DNA of 64,000 nt from SVTX01 sp045632305 (GTDB lineage Bacteria; Bacillota; Clostridia; Oscillospirales; CAG-272), in NCBI GenBank assembly GCA_045632305.1, contig JAZQWL010000043.1, positions 1 through 64,000 on the forward strand. The letters are read 5' to 3'. Position 1 is the stretch's first letter. Each line of letters opens with the position of its first letter. A program made the translations under genes and the position numbers. Of the stretch, positions 52,014-61,391 are shown in pieces. The notes under the pieces are model-generated. The model searched no databases and was not told where the DNA came from. It saw only the letters and a list, made by a program, of their open reading frames with translations.

Positions 52014-52760
52014 TCAGCCCCAACGGCGTTTTTCGTATACTCTGATGGTAACAAATACGAAGACGAATGCTATTGAGCAATAGTAAAGAAGCGCCGCCCA
52101 ATCGAAGATTCCCGCCGAGAAATTACCGAATCTGCCGAGAACTGAGATCCAGTTGAGAGTGTTTCGGATAAATTGGACGTTGATAAGCGGTGAGATGACG
52201 CCTATGAGAACGAGCGCAAGAATGACGGACACGGTTATAACCGCCGCCGCAAGCTGATTTTCGGTAAGAGCGGAGATGAGTGTGCCTATCGCGATAAATG
52301 CCGCGCCGATAAGAGCAATTCCTATAAGAGAGCCGAGAAGCTGACTTGTCTGCGGGCCGATCTGAACCGTATTGTATGCCTGGTGTCCGCGCTCAATGCT
52401 TGCAAGTGCGTAGAGTGGAATGAAATTTAGGCACGAGAGTGCAAGACATGAGAGAAACATAGTAAGAGCAGCAAAATATTTTCCGAGTACCATGCCCGTA
52501 ATGGTAACGGGAGAGGTCAGGAGAAGCTGCTCGGTTCTCATTTTTCTCTCTTCCGCGAAAAGCCGCATGGTAAGGAGCGGAATAAGAACTATGAGTGCAA
52601 ATATCATAATTGTAAAATATGTCGACGTATCGTAGCTCTGTGAGAGATACGTCGTATAACCGAAGAAAATCGCGGAGAAAAGCAGAAAAATTCCTGCAAA
52701 AACATATCCCACGGGATTTATGAAATACGAAAGCATTTCCTTTTTGTATATAGCAAACAT
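52014..52760 (-). CDS. ABC-2 type permease, GldF-like
   Basis: The 248-residue protein has about six membrane segments and begins MFAIYKKEMLSYFINPVGYV, typical of ABC-2 permeases near gliding-type systems. LIPLLTMRLFAEERKMRTEQLLLTSPVT is a conserved cytoplasmic block of the family. It should form the channel with the ATPase encoded 21 bases upstream. The substrate is unknown. Confidence 0.88.
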   Translation of the reverse strand: MFAIYKKEMLSYFINPVGYVFAGIFLLFSAIFFGYTTYLSQSYDTSTYFTIMIFALIVLIPLLTMRLFAEERKMRTEQLLLTSPVTITGMVLGKYFAALTMFLSCLALSCLNFIPLYALASIERGHQAYNTVQIGPQTSQLLGSLIGIALIGAAFIAIGTLISALTENQLAAAVITVSVILALVLIGVISPLINVQFIRNTLNWISVLGRFGNFSAGIFDWAALLYYCSIAFVFVFVTIRVYEKRRWG

Positions 52761-52781
52761 GATTTAAACCTTTCCTTTTGG

Positions 52782-53837
52782 TTATTCGCCCTGCTCTGTT
52801 TTTGCGTTTTCGACAAGAGCTTGCGCTAAGTCGTCCTCAAGGCGTTCGCCGCGTCTTCTGCGTCTTTGCGCCCCGCGAGTATATTTTGCCGCGGACGAGA
52901 CGTCGTTTGACTTTTCTACGACGGAAATAAAGATGTCCTCAAGACTTATGCCGAGGGCTTCAAGTCCGACAAGCGCCCAGCCGCGCTCTGCAAGAGAGAA
53001 AAATAACTTTTTTCGCACGTCAATACCCGATTCGCATTCGATGGTGTACGAGTAAGCGTCCCCGTCGCGCTCCGAGGCGCAGTCCGCCATAAGAATACCG
53101 GGCGTGGATTTAAGCATTGTGAGAACCTCCTTTTGAGGGCCACAGATCTTTGCGGTGAAGCGGCGGTTGTTTTCCACTGCGCGGGTAATGTTTTCGGTTT
53201 TTTCGTCAGCGACGATTTTTCCTTTGTTTATAATGATAATTCGGTCGCATACCGCCTGAACCTCCTGCAGAATATGCGTCGAGAGGATGACCGTGTGGCT
53301 TTTTCCGAGCGTACGGATAAGACTGCGGATCTCGATGATCTGCTTGGGGTCAAGACCAACCGTCGGCTCGTCGAAAATGATGACCTCGGGGTTTCCGATG
53401 AGCGCCTGAGCTATGCCGACTCTCTGTCTGTAGCCCTTCGAAAGATTGCGGATAAGACGGCGTCTTACGTCTGAAATCTTTGTAACCTCGCATATTTCGT
53501 TGAGGTGAGGTATTCTCGGATAGGTACAGCCCTTTAAGTTGTAGCTGAAGTTGAGATATTCGTCAACCGTCATATCGAGATATAGAGGGGGCTGCTCGGG
53601 GAGGTAGCCGATGAGCTTTTTTGCGCCGAGCGGATCGTTAAGTATATCTATCTCGTCAATGGAAACTCTGCCCGACGTTGCCGAGAGATATCCCGTGAGT
53701 ATATTCATAGTAGTGGATTTTCCTGCGCCGTTCGGTCCCAAAAATCCGACCGTTTCGCCGTGCTCTATTTTAACGCTGATCCCGTCAAGAGCGGTGTTAT
53801 TTCCATAATTTTTTACAAGATTTTCAATTACAATCAT
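52782..53837 (-). CDS. ABC transporter ATPase, GldA-like
   Basis: The protein (351 residues from the ATG at 53837) has Walker A GPNGAGKS at about 35-42, Q-loop LPEQPP, signature LSKGYRQR, Walker B VIIFDEPTVGLDP and the H-loop STH. This is the DrrA/GldA type of export ATPase. The last 40 or so residues are charged (RRRRRGERLEDD). A TTG at 53849 is an alternative start; neither has a clear ribosome-binding site. It is the first gene of the gliding-type operon. Confidence 0.9.
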   Translation of the reverse strand: MIVIENLVKNYGNNTALDGISVKIEHGETVGFLGPNGAGKSTTMNILTGYLSATSGRVSIDEIDILNDPLGAKKLIGYLPEQPPLYLDMTVDEYLNFSYNLKGCTYPRIPHLNEICEVTKISDVRRRLIRNLSKGYRQRVGIAQALIGNPEVIIFDEPTVGLDPKQIIEIRSLIRTLGKSHTVILSTHILQEVQAVCDRIIIINKGKIVADEKTENITRAVENNRRFTAKICGPQKEVLTMLKSTPGILMADCASERDGDAYSYTIECESGIDVRKKLFFSLAERGWALVGLEALGISLEDIFISVVEKSNDVSSAAKYTRGAQRRRRRGERLEDDLAQALVENAKTEQGE

Positions 53838-53985
53838 TTCAAAAGTCAACTTTCTTTACGCTAAAAGATAAAATGAATATAGTTTAACGTCTTATTATAC
53901 ACCTCAATTGTAAACTGATGATGAACATATAATAATATAATATTATTATTTGTATAGTTTTTAAGGGATTTGAGGCAAAAAGCTC

Positions 53986-54014
53986 TTGACTTAAAATTAA
54001 ATTTTTGTTACAAT
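53986..54014 (+). promoter_or_regulatory. Promoter of the adenosylhomocysteinase gene
   Basis: TTGACT (53986-53991) and TACAAT (54009-54014) are 17 bases apart. The leader of about 67 bases contains a hairpin (GGGG with CCCC, about 54019-54043). I do not recognise a known SAM or SAH riboswitch there. Confidence 0.8.
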
Positions 54015-54087
54015 ATAATGGGGATATATGGGTAAGCTTCCCCGAATGAACTGTAATTAAAATTTCAACATATACAGGAGACGTAAA

Positions 54088-55329
54088 ATGAGTAATATTA
54101 AAGACATCACGTTGGCTCCGTCGGGTACGGACAAGATCAATTGGGTAAGATCCTACATGCCCATCGTTGACAGAATTGAAAAGGAATTTATTAAAACTCA
54201 GCCCTTTGCGGGACTTAAGATCTCTATGTCCATTCACCTTGAGGCAAAAACTGCCCGCTTGGCTCACTGTCTTCGCGCAGGCGGTGCAACTGTTCGCGTA
54301 ACCGGTTGCAATCCTCTCTCCACTCAGGATGACGTTGCGGCATCCTTGGCTGCAGACGGATTTGAGGTAAACGCTCACCACGGAGCGACCGAAGAGGAAT
54401 ACGTAAACGACTTGAAGGAAACACTCGCGCATTGTCCCGATCTTATTATCGATGACGGCGGCGACTTTATTGGACTTCTTCACGGTGAATGCCGTGAGCT
54501 CGGTAAGAACCTTATCGGCGGCTGTGAGGAGACCACAACGGGCATCCACCGCCTTTTCGCGCGTCAGGATGCAGGCCTTCTTGATTACACGATGATCGAC
54601 GTAAATGACGCAGATTGCAAACATTTGTTCGATAACAGATACGGCACGGGTCAGTCCACGCTTGACGGCATTATGAACTCTACAAACCTTATGATTGCAG
54701 GAAAAACCGTTGTAATTGCGGGCTTTGGCTGGTGCGGTAAGGGTCTTGCTATGAGAGCCAAGGGCATGGGCGCAAACGTAATTATCACCGAGATCGATCC
54801 CGTAAAGGCGATCGAGGCGGTAATGGAGGGCTACACCGTAATGACAATGGATAAGGCGGCTCCCCTCGGTGATCTTTTCGTAACTCTTACCGGATGTAAC
54901 GATATTATCGTCGACAGACATTTTGCGGTTATGAAGGACGGTGTTCTTCTTGCAAACAGCGGACATTTTGACGTTGAGATCAACAAGCGCCAGCTTGCGG
55001 AAATGTCTGTGAAGATCGAGACGAGAAAGCCCAACATCGTTGGTTACACAATGGCTGACGGCAGAGTTATCAACCTTCTTGCGGAGGGTAGACTTGTAAA
55101 TCTCGCCGCAGGTAACGGACACCCCGCGGAAATCATGGATATGAGCTTTGCTATTCAGGCAAAGTCTCTTGAGTATCTTGCGAAGAACCGCGGTAAGCTC
55201 GAAAAGAAGGTTTACGCGGTGCCCGCTGATATCGACCGAGAGGTTGCTGCGATCAAGCTCGAAACACTCGGAATTCAGATCGACGTGCTCACAGACGAGC
55301 AGAAGGAATACCTTAACAAGGTTGAATAA
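54088..55329 (+). CDS. ahcY: S-adenosylhomocysteine hydrolase
   Basis: The enzyme splits SAH into adenosine and homocysteine and so relieves inhibition of methyltransferases. NAD binding is shown by GFGWCGKGLAMRAKGMGA. SIHLEAKTA, DGGD and HFDVEI segments fit the family. At 413 residues it matches the shorter Thermotoga/archaeal type. It lies just before mnmG and rsmG, both linked to methyl-group or RNA-modification chemistry, but the link may be positional only. Confidence 0.95.
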   Translation: MSNIKDITLAPSGTDKINWVRSYMPIVDRIEKEFIKTQPFAGLKISMSIHLEAKTARLAHCLRAGGATVRVTGCNPLSTQDDVAASLAADGFEVNAHHGATEEEYVNDLKETLAHCPDLIIDDGGDFIGLLHGECRELGKNLIGGCEETTTGIHRLFARQDAGLLDYTMIDVNDADCKHLFDNRYGTGQSTLDGIMNSTNLMIAGKTVVIAGFGWCGKGLAMRAKGMGANVIITEIDPVKAIEAVMEGYTVMTMDKAAPLGDLFVTLTGCNDIIVDRHFAVMKDGVLLANSGHFDVEINKRQLAEMSVKIETRKPNIVGYTMADGRVINLLAEGRLVNLAAGNGHPAEIMDMSFAIQAKSLEYLAKNRGKLEKKVYAVPADIDREVAAIKLETLGIQIDVLTDEQKEYLNKVE

Positions 55330-55363
55330 ATAGGGATAAACCCTTTAAACATAAGGAAAAATT

Positions 55364-57247
55364 ATGAATTTGAAAACACAGGTTGCCGTAGTTGGCGCAG
55401 GACACGCGGGAGTTGAAGCGGCATGCGCCGCGGCGAGAATGGGGCTTGATACAGTCCTCTTTACGCTCTCTCTTGACGGTATTGCGAATATGCCCTGCAA
55501 TCCTTCTATCGGCGGCACGGCGAAGGGACATCTTGTATATGAGATCGACGCGATGGGCGGCGAAATGGGCAGAATTGCCGATCTTGTCACCATGCAGTCG
55601 AGAACTCTTAATCTCGGTAAGGGCGCGGCGGTTCATTCCAAGCGAATCCAGGCGGATAGAGTTCTTTACTCCAAGCTCATGAAGAAATCCCTTGAAAATA
55701 AAGAGAATCTTCGCATAGTTCAGGCGGAGATCACCGATATTTTAACTGAAAACGTTGAGGACTCCTCATACGAAAAAAGAATTCTCGGTGTAAGAACTCA
55801 CCTTGGAGAGGAATGGAAGTGCGAGGCGGTGATACTGGCGACAGGCACACATCTTGCGGGCAGAATCTTTGTCGGTGATAAAAATTACAGCGCAGGCCCT
55901 GACGGAATGCTTCCCGCAAACGCCTTGACGGCATCTTTGCTTGAAAACGGCATTAAAATCATGCGTTTCAAGACGGGAACACCCGCAAGAGTAAAAAAAT
56001 CCACCATAAATCTTGATGTTTTGGAGCGTCAGGACGGTGAGGACGGATTTTTGCCTTTCTCGTGGGCAACTGATGAGAATTATTATGAGGGGCGCGAGCA
56101 GACACCCTGCCATATCGTGTATACAAACGCGGAAACTCATAGGATTATAAAGGAAAATATACACCGTTCGGCAATGTATTCGGGTCAGATACACGGAACG
56201 GGCCCCAGATACTGTCCGTCTATCGAAGACAAGATCACAAGATTTGCCGATAAGGAACGCCATCAGCTCTTCGTTGAGCCCATGGGATACGACACCGAAG
56301 AGATGTATATTCAGGGATTTTCGACGTCTTTGCCCACGGACGTTCAGTATTTGATGCTTCGCTCGCTCAAGGGCTTTGAAAATGCGGAAATCATGCGATA
56401 TGCGTACGCAATTGAATACGATTGCGCCGATCCTTTGCAGCTTTACCCTACGCTTGAATTCAAGAAAATATCGGGACTTTACGGCGCAGGACAGTTCAAC
56501 GGTACTTCGGGATATGAAGAGGCGGGCGCACAAGGTCTTGTAGCGGGTGCGAATGCGGCACTTAAAATAAAGGGTGAAGAGCCAATGATTTTGGAGCGTT
56601 CTTCGAGCTATATCGGTACTTTGATCGACGATTTGACTACAAAAGGCACAAACGAGCCGTACAGAATGATGACTTCGCGCTCCGAATACCGACTTTTGCT
56701 CCGTCAGGATAACGTCGATGCGCGTCTTACCCCTATTGCTATCCGTTGCGGACTTGTCTCTGAGGCGCAAAAAGAGGCGTTTGAGAGTAAAATGGCGCTT
56801 GTAGATGCAGAAAAAGAACGCCTTGAGAATACGCGCATTTCGAAGGAAAAAGCGTCGGAATTCCTTATAAAACAAGGACAAGACGCCGCAAAATCGGGAG
56901 TTTCGATGGCAGATCTTCTTCGCAGACCCGAGATCGATTACGATACGATTGCCAAGGTTGATATTAACAGACCCAAGCTCCCTAAGAGTGTCTCCTTAAC
57001 TGCGTCAACTGATATAAAATACGCAGGATACGTTAAAAGACAGCTTTCCGAGGTTGCAAAGCTTGCGCGTCTTGAAACAAAATCGCTCTCTCCTGAGATC
57101 GATTACACAAAGATCCTCGGATTAAGAATTGAGGCGGCGCAAAAGCTCAATAATATCAAGCCGTTAACTATCGGTCAGGCGTCCAGAATCAGCGGCGTGA
57201 GCCCCGCGGATATATCCGTGCTTCTGATATATCTTGGCATAAGATAA
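55364..57247 (+). CDS. mnmG: tRNA U34 modification enzyme MnmG (GidA)
   Basis: MnmG is an FAD protein that, with MnmE, adds carboxymethylaminomethyl to wobble uridine of tRNA. The FAD motif GAGHAGVEAA is at 11-20. NPSIGGTAKGHL and QFNGTSGYEEAGAQGLVAG are classical GidA signatures. Length is the normal 627 residues. It precedes rsmG and parAB, the usual origin-side order. Confidence 0.97.
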   Translation: MNLKTQVAVVGAGHAGVEAACAAARMGLDTVLFTLSLDGIANMPCNPSIGGTAKGHLVYEIDAMGGEMGRIADLVTMQSRTLNLGKGAAVHSKRIQADRVLYSKLMKKSLENKENLRIVQAEITDILTENVEDSSYEKRILGVRTHLGEEWKCEAVILATGTHLAGRIFVGDKNYSAGPDGMLPANALTASLLENGIKIMRFKTGTPARVKKSTINLDVLERQDGEDGFLPFSWATDENYYEGREQTPCHIVYTNAETHRIIKENIHRSAMYSGQIHGTGPRYCPSIEDKITRFADKERHQLFVEPMGYDTEEMYIQGFSTSLPTDVQYLMLRSLKGFENAEIMRYAYAIEYDCADPLQLYPTLEFKKISGLYGAGQFNGTSGYEEAGAQGLVAGANAALKIKGEEPMILERSSSYIGTLIDDLTTKGTNEPYRMMTSRSEYRLLLRQDNVDARLTPIAIRCGLVSEAQKEAFESKMALVDAEKERLENTRISKEKASEFLIKQGQDAAKSGVSMADLLRRPEIDYDTIAKVDINRPKLPKSVSLTASTDIKYAGYVKRQLSEVAKLARLETKSLSPEIDYTKILGLRIEAAQKLNNIKPLTIGQASRISGVSPADISVLLIYLGIR

Positions 57248-57258
57248 GGAGAAAATAT

Positions 57259-57987
57259 ATGAATTACAACGAATTTTCCTTATTGTATAAAGAAATCTTG
57301 GCAAAAAACAATCTTGGTAAATATATCGACGACGCGATTTGCCACAAGTTCTTTGACTTTTATAATATACTTGTTGAAACAAACAAGACGATGAATGTAA
57401 CGAGAATCCTTGACGCCAAGGATGCTATCGTGAAGCATTTTGCCGATTGTCTCCTGCTTGCGGAAATGATTCCCGACGGTGAGTTTTCCTTGATCGACGT
57501 TGGTTGTGGCGGCGGTTTTCCCACCATACCGCTTGCAATAGCAAAGAAATCCCTTAAGATCACGGCAATTGACAGCACCTCCAAAAAGGTTGATTTTGTG
57601 AATTCCACCGCAAGGTTGCTTGAACTTTCAAATGTAAATGCTATTTCTGCTCGTGCTGAAGAATTTATTGACGGAAAACGCGAGAGCTTTGATTTTGCAA
57701 CAAGCCGCGCGGTCGCAAGATTGAATATGCTTGTGGAATTGACTGTTCCTTACGTTAAAATCGGAGGTAAATTCCTCGCCATGAAGGGGTCGGCGGTACA
57801 TGAAGAGCTTGACGAGGCACTAGGTGGCATTAAAAAGCTTGGCGCGGAGGTCCTGGATGTAGTTGACGTTGAATTGCTCGGCGGTGATGAAATTAATTCT
57901 CGCGGAGTAATAATCATCGAAAAGAAAAGCGAAACCCTCTCGGCTTATCCGAGAAAGTTTGGACAAATTAAAAATAAGCCGTTATAA
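57259..57987 (+). CDS. rsmG: 16S rRNA m7G527 methyltransferase RsmG (GidB)
   Basis: RsmG methylates N7 of G527 in 16S rRNA. The 242-residue protein shows the SAM-binding segment LIDVGCGGGFPTIPLAI and TSRAVARLNMLVEL, both typical. AAGGAG precedes the ATG, and a strong terminator follows the stop. Confidence 0.95.
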   Translation: MNYNEFSLLYKEILAKNNLGKYIDDAICHKFFDFYNILVETNKTMNVTRILDAKDAIVKHFADCLLLAEMIPDGEFSLIDVGCGGGFPTIPLAIAKKSLKITAIDSTSKKVDFVNSTARLLELSNVNAISARAEEFIDGKRESFDFATSRAVARLNMLVELTVPYVKIGGKFLAMKGSAVHEELDEALGGIKKLGAEVLDVVDVELLGGDEINSRGVIIIEKKSETLSAYPRKFGQIKNKPL

Positions 57988-57991
57988 CGTT

Positions 57992-58018
57992 AAGCCGCCC
58001 GATCCGGGCGGCTTTTGT
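57992..58018 (+). terminator. Terminator after rsmG
   Basis: AAGCCGCCCG and CGGGCGGCTT form a 10-bp stem with a 3-base loop, followed by TT and the first parS site. Confidence 0.9.
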
Positions 58019-58168
58019 TTCACGTGAAACTTTTATTACGAGAGTTGAGGATTGTTTCACGTGAAACTTTTGTTACAGGAGCCAGTTTGTGTTTCGCGTG
58101 AAACAAGAATATTATGTCTTGGATCGCCAAGCGACCAATTTTCGGGCGTGTTTCACGTGAAACACGCC
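58016..58168. other. Cluster of four parS centromere sites
   Basis: Four 16-bp ParB-binding sites lie at 58016-58031, 58053-58068, 58090-58105 and 58149-58164. Three have the core TTTCACGTGAAAC and one the variant TTTCGCGTGAAAC. The last sits inside a perfect 24-bp palindrome (58145-58168). They lie directly before parA, which is typical of origin-proximal chromosome segregation loci. ParB spreads from such sites. Confidence 0.97.
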
Positions 58169-58239
58169 TTCATTTTGCGTTTGTGGCGGAAAAACGGAGA
58201 TATTTTTTAAAAATTCCTCAAGTTTTTTGTGAAATGCTA

Positions 58240-58268
58240 TTGAAAAAGAAGAAAATATGTTGTATAAT
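58240..58268 (+). promoter_or_regulatory. Promoter of parA-parB
   Basis: TTGAAA (58240-58245) and TATAAT (58263-58268) are 17 bases apart. Transcription would start near 58275, after the parS sites, so ParB spreading could repress it. Confidence 0.8.
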
Positions 58269-58310
58269 TGATGTAGTTTGAACTATGAAAAAATTCGGAG
58301 GTATAAGATT

Positions 58311-59072
58311 TTGGGTAAAATAATTTCATTTTGCAACCAAAAAGGCGGCGTAGGTAAAACAACCTCTGCCGTAAATGTGGCTGCTTCGCTCGGAATCCTC
58401 GGTTACAAGGTGCTTCTTATCGACCTTGATCCCCAGGGTAACGCGACGAGTGGCGTGGGCATTTCTAAAAAGGGCTTAAAATCAAGCATTAATGACGTGA
58501 TTTTGGGCGATGTTCCTGCTAAGGATGCGATTCGAACAACAGAATTTGCGAATCTTGATGTGATTCCTGCAAATATTGCGCTCGCAGGCGCGGAATACAA
58601 CCTTTACGATGATGGAGGCAACGAGCATATAATAAAGGATGCTTTAGCACCCGTAAAGGATAATTACGATTACATAATTGTTGACTGTCCTCCTTCGCTC
58701 TCAATGATTACGGTTAACTCCATGGTGGCGAGCGACGGTATCGTTATTCCCATGCAGTGCGAATTTTACGCGCTCGAGGGCTTGTCTCAGCTTACTGTTA
58801 CGGTAAATAAGATCAAGCAGAACTTCAATCCCAAGCTCAATATCACAGGACTTCTTATTACAATGCACAATGGTAGACTTCTTTTGTCCATGCAGGTAAT
58901 TAATGAGCTTAAAAAGCACTATTCCGATAGAATTTTTGAGACAAAAATCACCCGTGGCGTAAAGGTTTCCGAGGCGCCCGGCTTTGGTATGCCCGTATAT
59001 TACCATGATAAGAAGTGTAAGGGTGCAACCGAGTATCTTGCGGTTGCAAAAGAGCTTGCAACAAGAATCTAA
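58311..59072 (+). CDS. parA: Chromosome partitioning ATPase ParA (Soj)
   Basis: ParA is a deviant Walker ATPase that works with ParB-parS to segregate chromosome origins. The motif KGGVGKTT lies at residues 11-18 of 253, followed by IDLDPQGNATSG and IVDCPPSL. The TTG at 58311 was chosen because GGAGG lies 9 bases before it and because the resulting length matches Soj; a TTG at 58278 would add an unlikely tail. Confidence 0.95.
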   Translation: MGKIISFCNQKGGVGKTTSAVNVAASLGILGYKVLLIDLDPQGNATSGVGISKKGLKSSINDVILGDVPAKDAIRTTEFANLDVIPANIALAGAEYNLYDDGGNEHIIKDALAPVKDNYDYIIVDCPPSLSMITVNSMVASDGIVIPMQCEFYALEGLSQLTVTVNKIKQNFNPKLNITGLLITMHNGRLLLSMQVINELKKHYSDRIFETKITRGVKVSEAPGFGMPVYYHDKKCKGATEYLAVAKELATRI

Positions 59073-59121
59073 TATAAATAAATGAAGAAAACAGCCGTTT
59101 ATCGGCGGAATGGAGATAAAT

Positions 59122-60003
59122 ATGGCACGTGGCGGTCTTGGAAGAGATTTTTATTCAATTCTTGACGATAATATGATCGAAGAAAAGAAGGATAGTGTTA
59201 CTACTATCCGCATTTCCGACATCGAACCCAGGGGGGATCAGCCCAGAAAGACTTTTGATGATGAAAGCTTGCAACTTTTAGCTGATTCTATTGCTATTCA
59301 TGGCGTTCTTCAGCCCATTATAGTAAGAGAAAATGCCCGCTTCCCTGGTTCTTATGAGATAATTGCGGGTGAAAGACGCTGGAGAGCGTCCAAAATGGCG
59401 GGACTTTCCGAAATTCCCGTTATTGTTATCGACGGAGATGACCTTAAGGTCGCTCAGATTTCTCTTGTTGAAAACGTACAGAGAGAAAATCTTAATCCCG
59501 TTGAAGAAGCGCTTGCATATAGCGCCCTTCTCGAGAGATATAATATGACTCAGGAGCAGATTTCTCGCGAGGTTGGTAAGAGCCGTTCGGCAATTGCGAA
59601 TATGCTTCGTCTTCTTGACCTTCCTGACGAGGTTCTCACGATGCTCAAGGAAGAAAAGATCACAAACGGTCATGCCAGAGCGCTTCTCGGTCTCAAGAGT
59701 GACGAGCAGATGATCTCTTTGGCGCAGAAGATTTGCGACAACGAGCTTTCAGTTCGTGACGTTGAAAGAATCGTTCGTCTTATGGCTGCCGAAAGACCTG
59801 TGGACGTTCCTAATAACAAGCCCGACGCACAGAGACGCGTTTACATGAGAGATCTTGAAAGAAAGATCATGGAAACTCTCGGACGCAAGGCAAAGATCAA
59901 TCAGTCTGCAAAGAAAAAGACCCTTGAGCTTTCCTATGACGATGACGCAGACCTCGAAGAGCTTCTCGAGCTTATCTGCGGCAATGATATATTCAAGGCG
60001 TGA
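59122..60003 (+). CDS. parB: Chromosome partitioning protein ParB (Spo0J)
   Basis: ParB binds parS and spreads along DNA as a CTP-dependent clamp. The 293 residues include GERRWRASK (CTP-binding box II, about 82-90), ENVQRENLNPVEEALAY and the HTH region SREVGKSRSAIANMLRLLDLP. A C-terminal dimerisation segment ends the protein. The ATG at 59122 was preferred because GGAG lies 6 bases upstream; an ATG at 59110 is possible. Confidence 0.95.
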   Translation: MARGGLGRDFYSILDDNMIEEKKDSVTTIRISDIEPRGDQPRKTFDDESLQLLADSIAIHGVLQPIIVRENARFPGSYEIIAGERRWRASKMAGLSEIPVIVIDGDDLKVAQISLVENVQRENLNPVEEALAYSALLERYNMTQEQISREVGKSRSAIANMLRLLDLPDEVLTMLKEEKITNGHARALLGLKSDEQMISLAQKICDNELSVRDVERIVRLMAAERPVDVPNNKPDAQRRVYMRDLERKIMETLGRKAKINQSAKKKTLELSYDDDADLEELLELICGNDIFKA

Positions 60004-60042
60004 TTTGTCGCAAAAAATCTATATACTGAAAGGAAAAACACC

Positions 60043-61320
60043 ATGCTTGATATCAATTATATAAAGAGCAATCCCGAAGAGGTTATTGAAAGACTTGCCA
60101 CAAAGGGCAAGGACGCAAAGGAAGAAATTGCAAAGATCCTTGAGCTTGACGCCAAGAGAAGAGCCCTTATTTCTTCGACAGAATCACTCAAGGCAGAGCA
60201 GAACAAGCTCTCCAAGATGATCCCTATGTACAAGAAGGAAGGAAAGGATCCTTCCGAGATCTTCGCTAAATCCCGTGAGATCGGCGCGACCGTAAAGGCA
60301 AACGACGAGCAGATCAAGGCACTTGAGGCGGAGCTTTCCTCCTATATGCTCGCGCTTCCCAATCTTCCCGACCGTGATCTCAAGGCAGGCGGCAAGGAAA
60401 ACAACGAGCCCATCCGTTACTTTGGTGAGCCCCACAAGTTTGATTTTGAGCCGAAGAATCACGTTGATCTTTGTACAAATCTCGGTCTTATCGACTACGA
60501 GCGCGGTACAAAGCTTTCCGGCTCCGGCTTCTGGATCTACCGCGGTATGGGTGCGCGCCTTGAATGGGCACTTCTCAATTACTTTATCGACACACATCTC
60601 GGTGACGGCTACGAGCTTATTTTGCCCCCTCACATGCTTGAATATGAGTGCGGCTTGACTGCAGGACAGTTCCCAAAGTTCGCTGATGAGGTTTATAAGA
60701 TCGAAAATCCCACAGATAACAGAATGAGATACATGCTTCCCACAGCTGAAGCGGCTCTTGCATCCCTTTACAGAAATGAAATTCTTACAGAAGCAGACCT
60801 TCCCAAGAAGCTTGTGAGCTACACACCCTGCTTTAGACGTGAGGCGGGCTCGTACCGTTCCGACGAAAGAGGTATGGTAAGAGGACATCAGTTCAACAAG
60901 GTTGAAATGTTCCAGTATACACTTCCTGAGAAGAGTGACGAGGCGTTCGACGAGCTTGTTGATAAGGCAGAAAAGCTTGTTTCCGGTCTTGGTTTCCACT
61001 TCAGAACGGTTAAGCTCGCAGCAGAGGACTGCTCGGCATCCATGGCAAGAACTTACGATATCGAGATCAATATTCCTTCCATGAACGGCTATAAGGAAGT
61101 AAGCTCAGTATCCAACGCTCGTGACTACCAGGCGCGCCGCGGTATGATGAGAGTTAAGCGCGCGGACGGCAGAATTGAGTATCTCCATACTCTTAACGGC
61201 TCCGGCCTTGCAACATCCAGAATTCTGCCCGCACTCGTGGAACAGAATCAGAATGCTGACGGCTCTGTAACAGTGCCCGAGGTTCTCCGCAAGTATCTTG
61301 GAGTAGACGTAATTAAATAA
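60043..61320 (+). CDS. serS: Seryl-tRNA synthetase
   Basis: The class II synthetase charges tRNA-Ser (and the precursor for selenocysteine if used). Residues about 30-100 form the long coiled-coil arm that grips the tRNA long variable arm. Motif 2 CFRREAGSYRSDERGMVRGHQF and motif 3 GSGLATSRILPALVEQ are visible. Length is the normal 425. It follows parB by 39 bases and no T-box leader fits in that gap. Confidence 0.97.
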   Translation: MLDINYIKSNPEEVIERLATKGKDAKEEIAKILELDAKRRALISSTESLKAEQNKLSKMIPMYKKEGKDPSEIFAKSREIGATVKANDEQIKALEAELSSYMLALPNLPDRDLKAGGKENNEPIRYFGEPHKFDFEPKNHVDLCTNLGLIDYERGTKLSGSGFWIYRGMGARLEWALLNYFIDTHLGDGYELILPPHMLEYECGLTAGQFPKFADEVYKIENPTDNRMRYMLPTAEAALASLYRNEILTEADLPKKLVSYTPCFRREAGSYRSDERGMVRGHQFNKVEMFQYTLPEKSDEAFDELVDKAEKLVSGLGFHFRTVKLAAEDCSASMARTYDIEINIPSMNGYKEVSSVSNARDYQARRGMMRVKRADGRIEYLHTLNGSGLATSRILPALVEQNQNADGSVTVPEVLRKYLGVDVIK

Positions 61321-61328
61321 GATGGGAT

Positions 61329-61360
61329 AGCAGAAAAAGAACAAATGTTCTTTTTCTGCT
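61329..61360 (+). terminator. Stem-loop after serS
   Basis: AGCAGAAAAAGAACA pairs with TGTTCTTTTTCTGCT around a two-base loop. The following bases are AT-rich rather than a T-run, so termination may be partial. Confidence 0.7.
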
Positions 61361-61391
61361 TATATAACTTGAAAATTTTTAAGGAAAAAAC

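Noticed and set aside
53884..55122. 412-codon open frame opposite the adenosylhomocysteinase gene
   Set aside because: It is antisense to a conserved enzyme, rich in Cys and His in a pattern typical of shadow frames.
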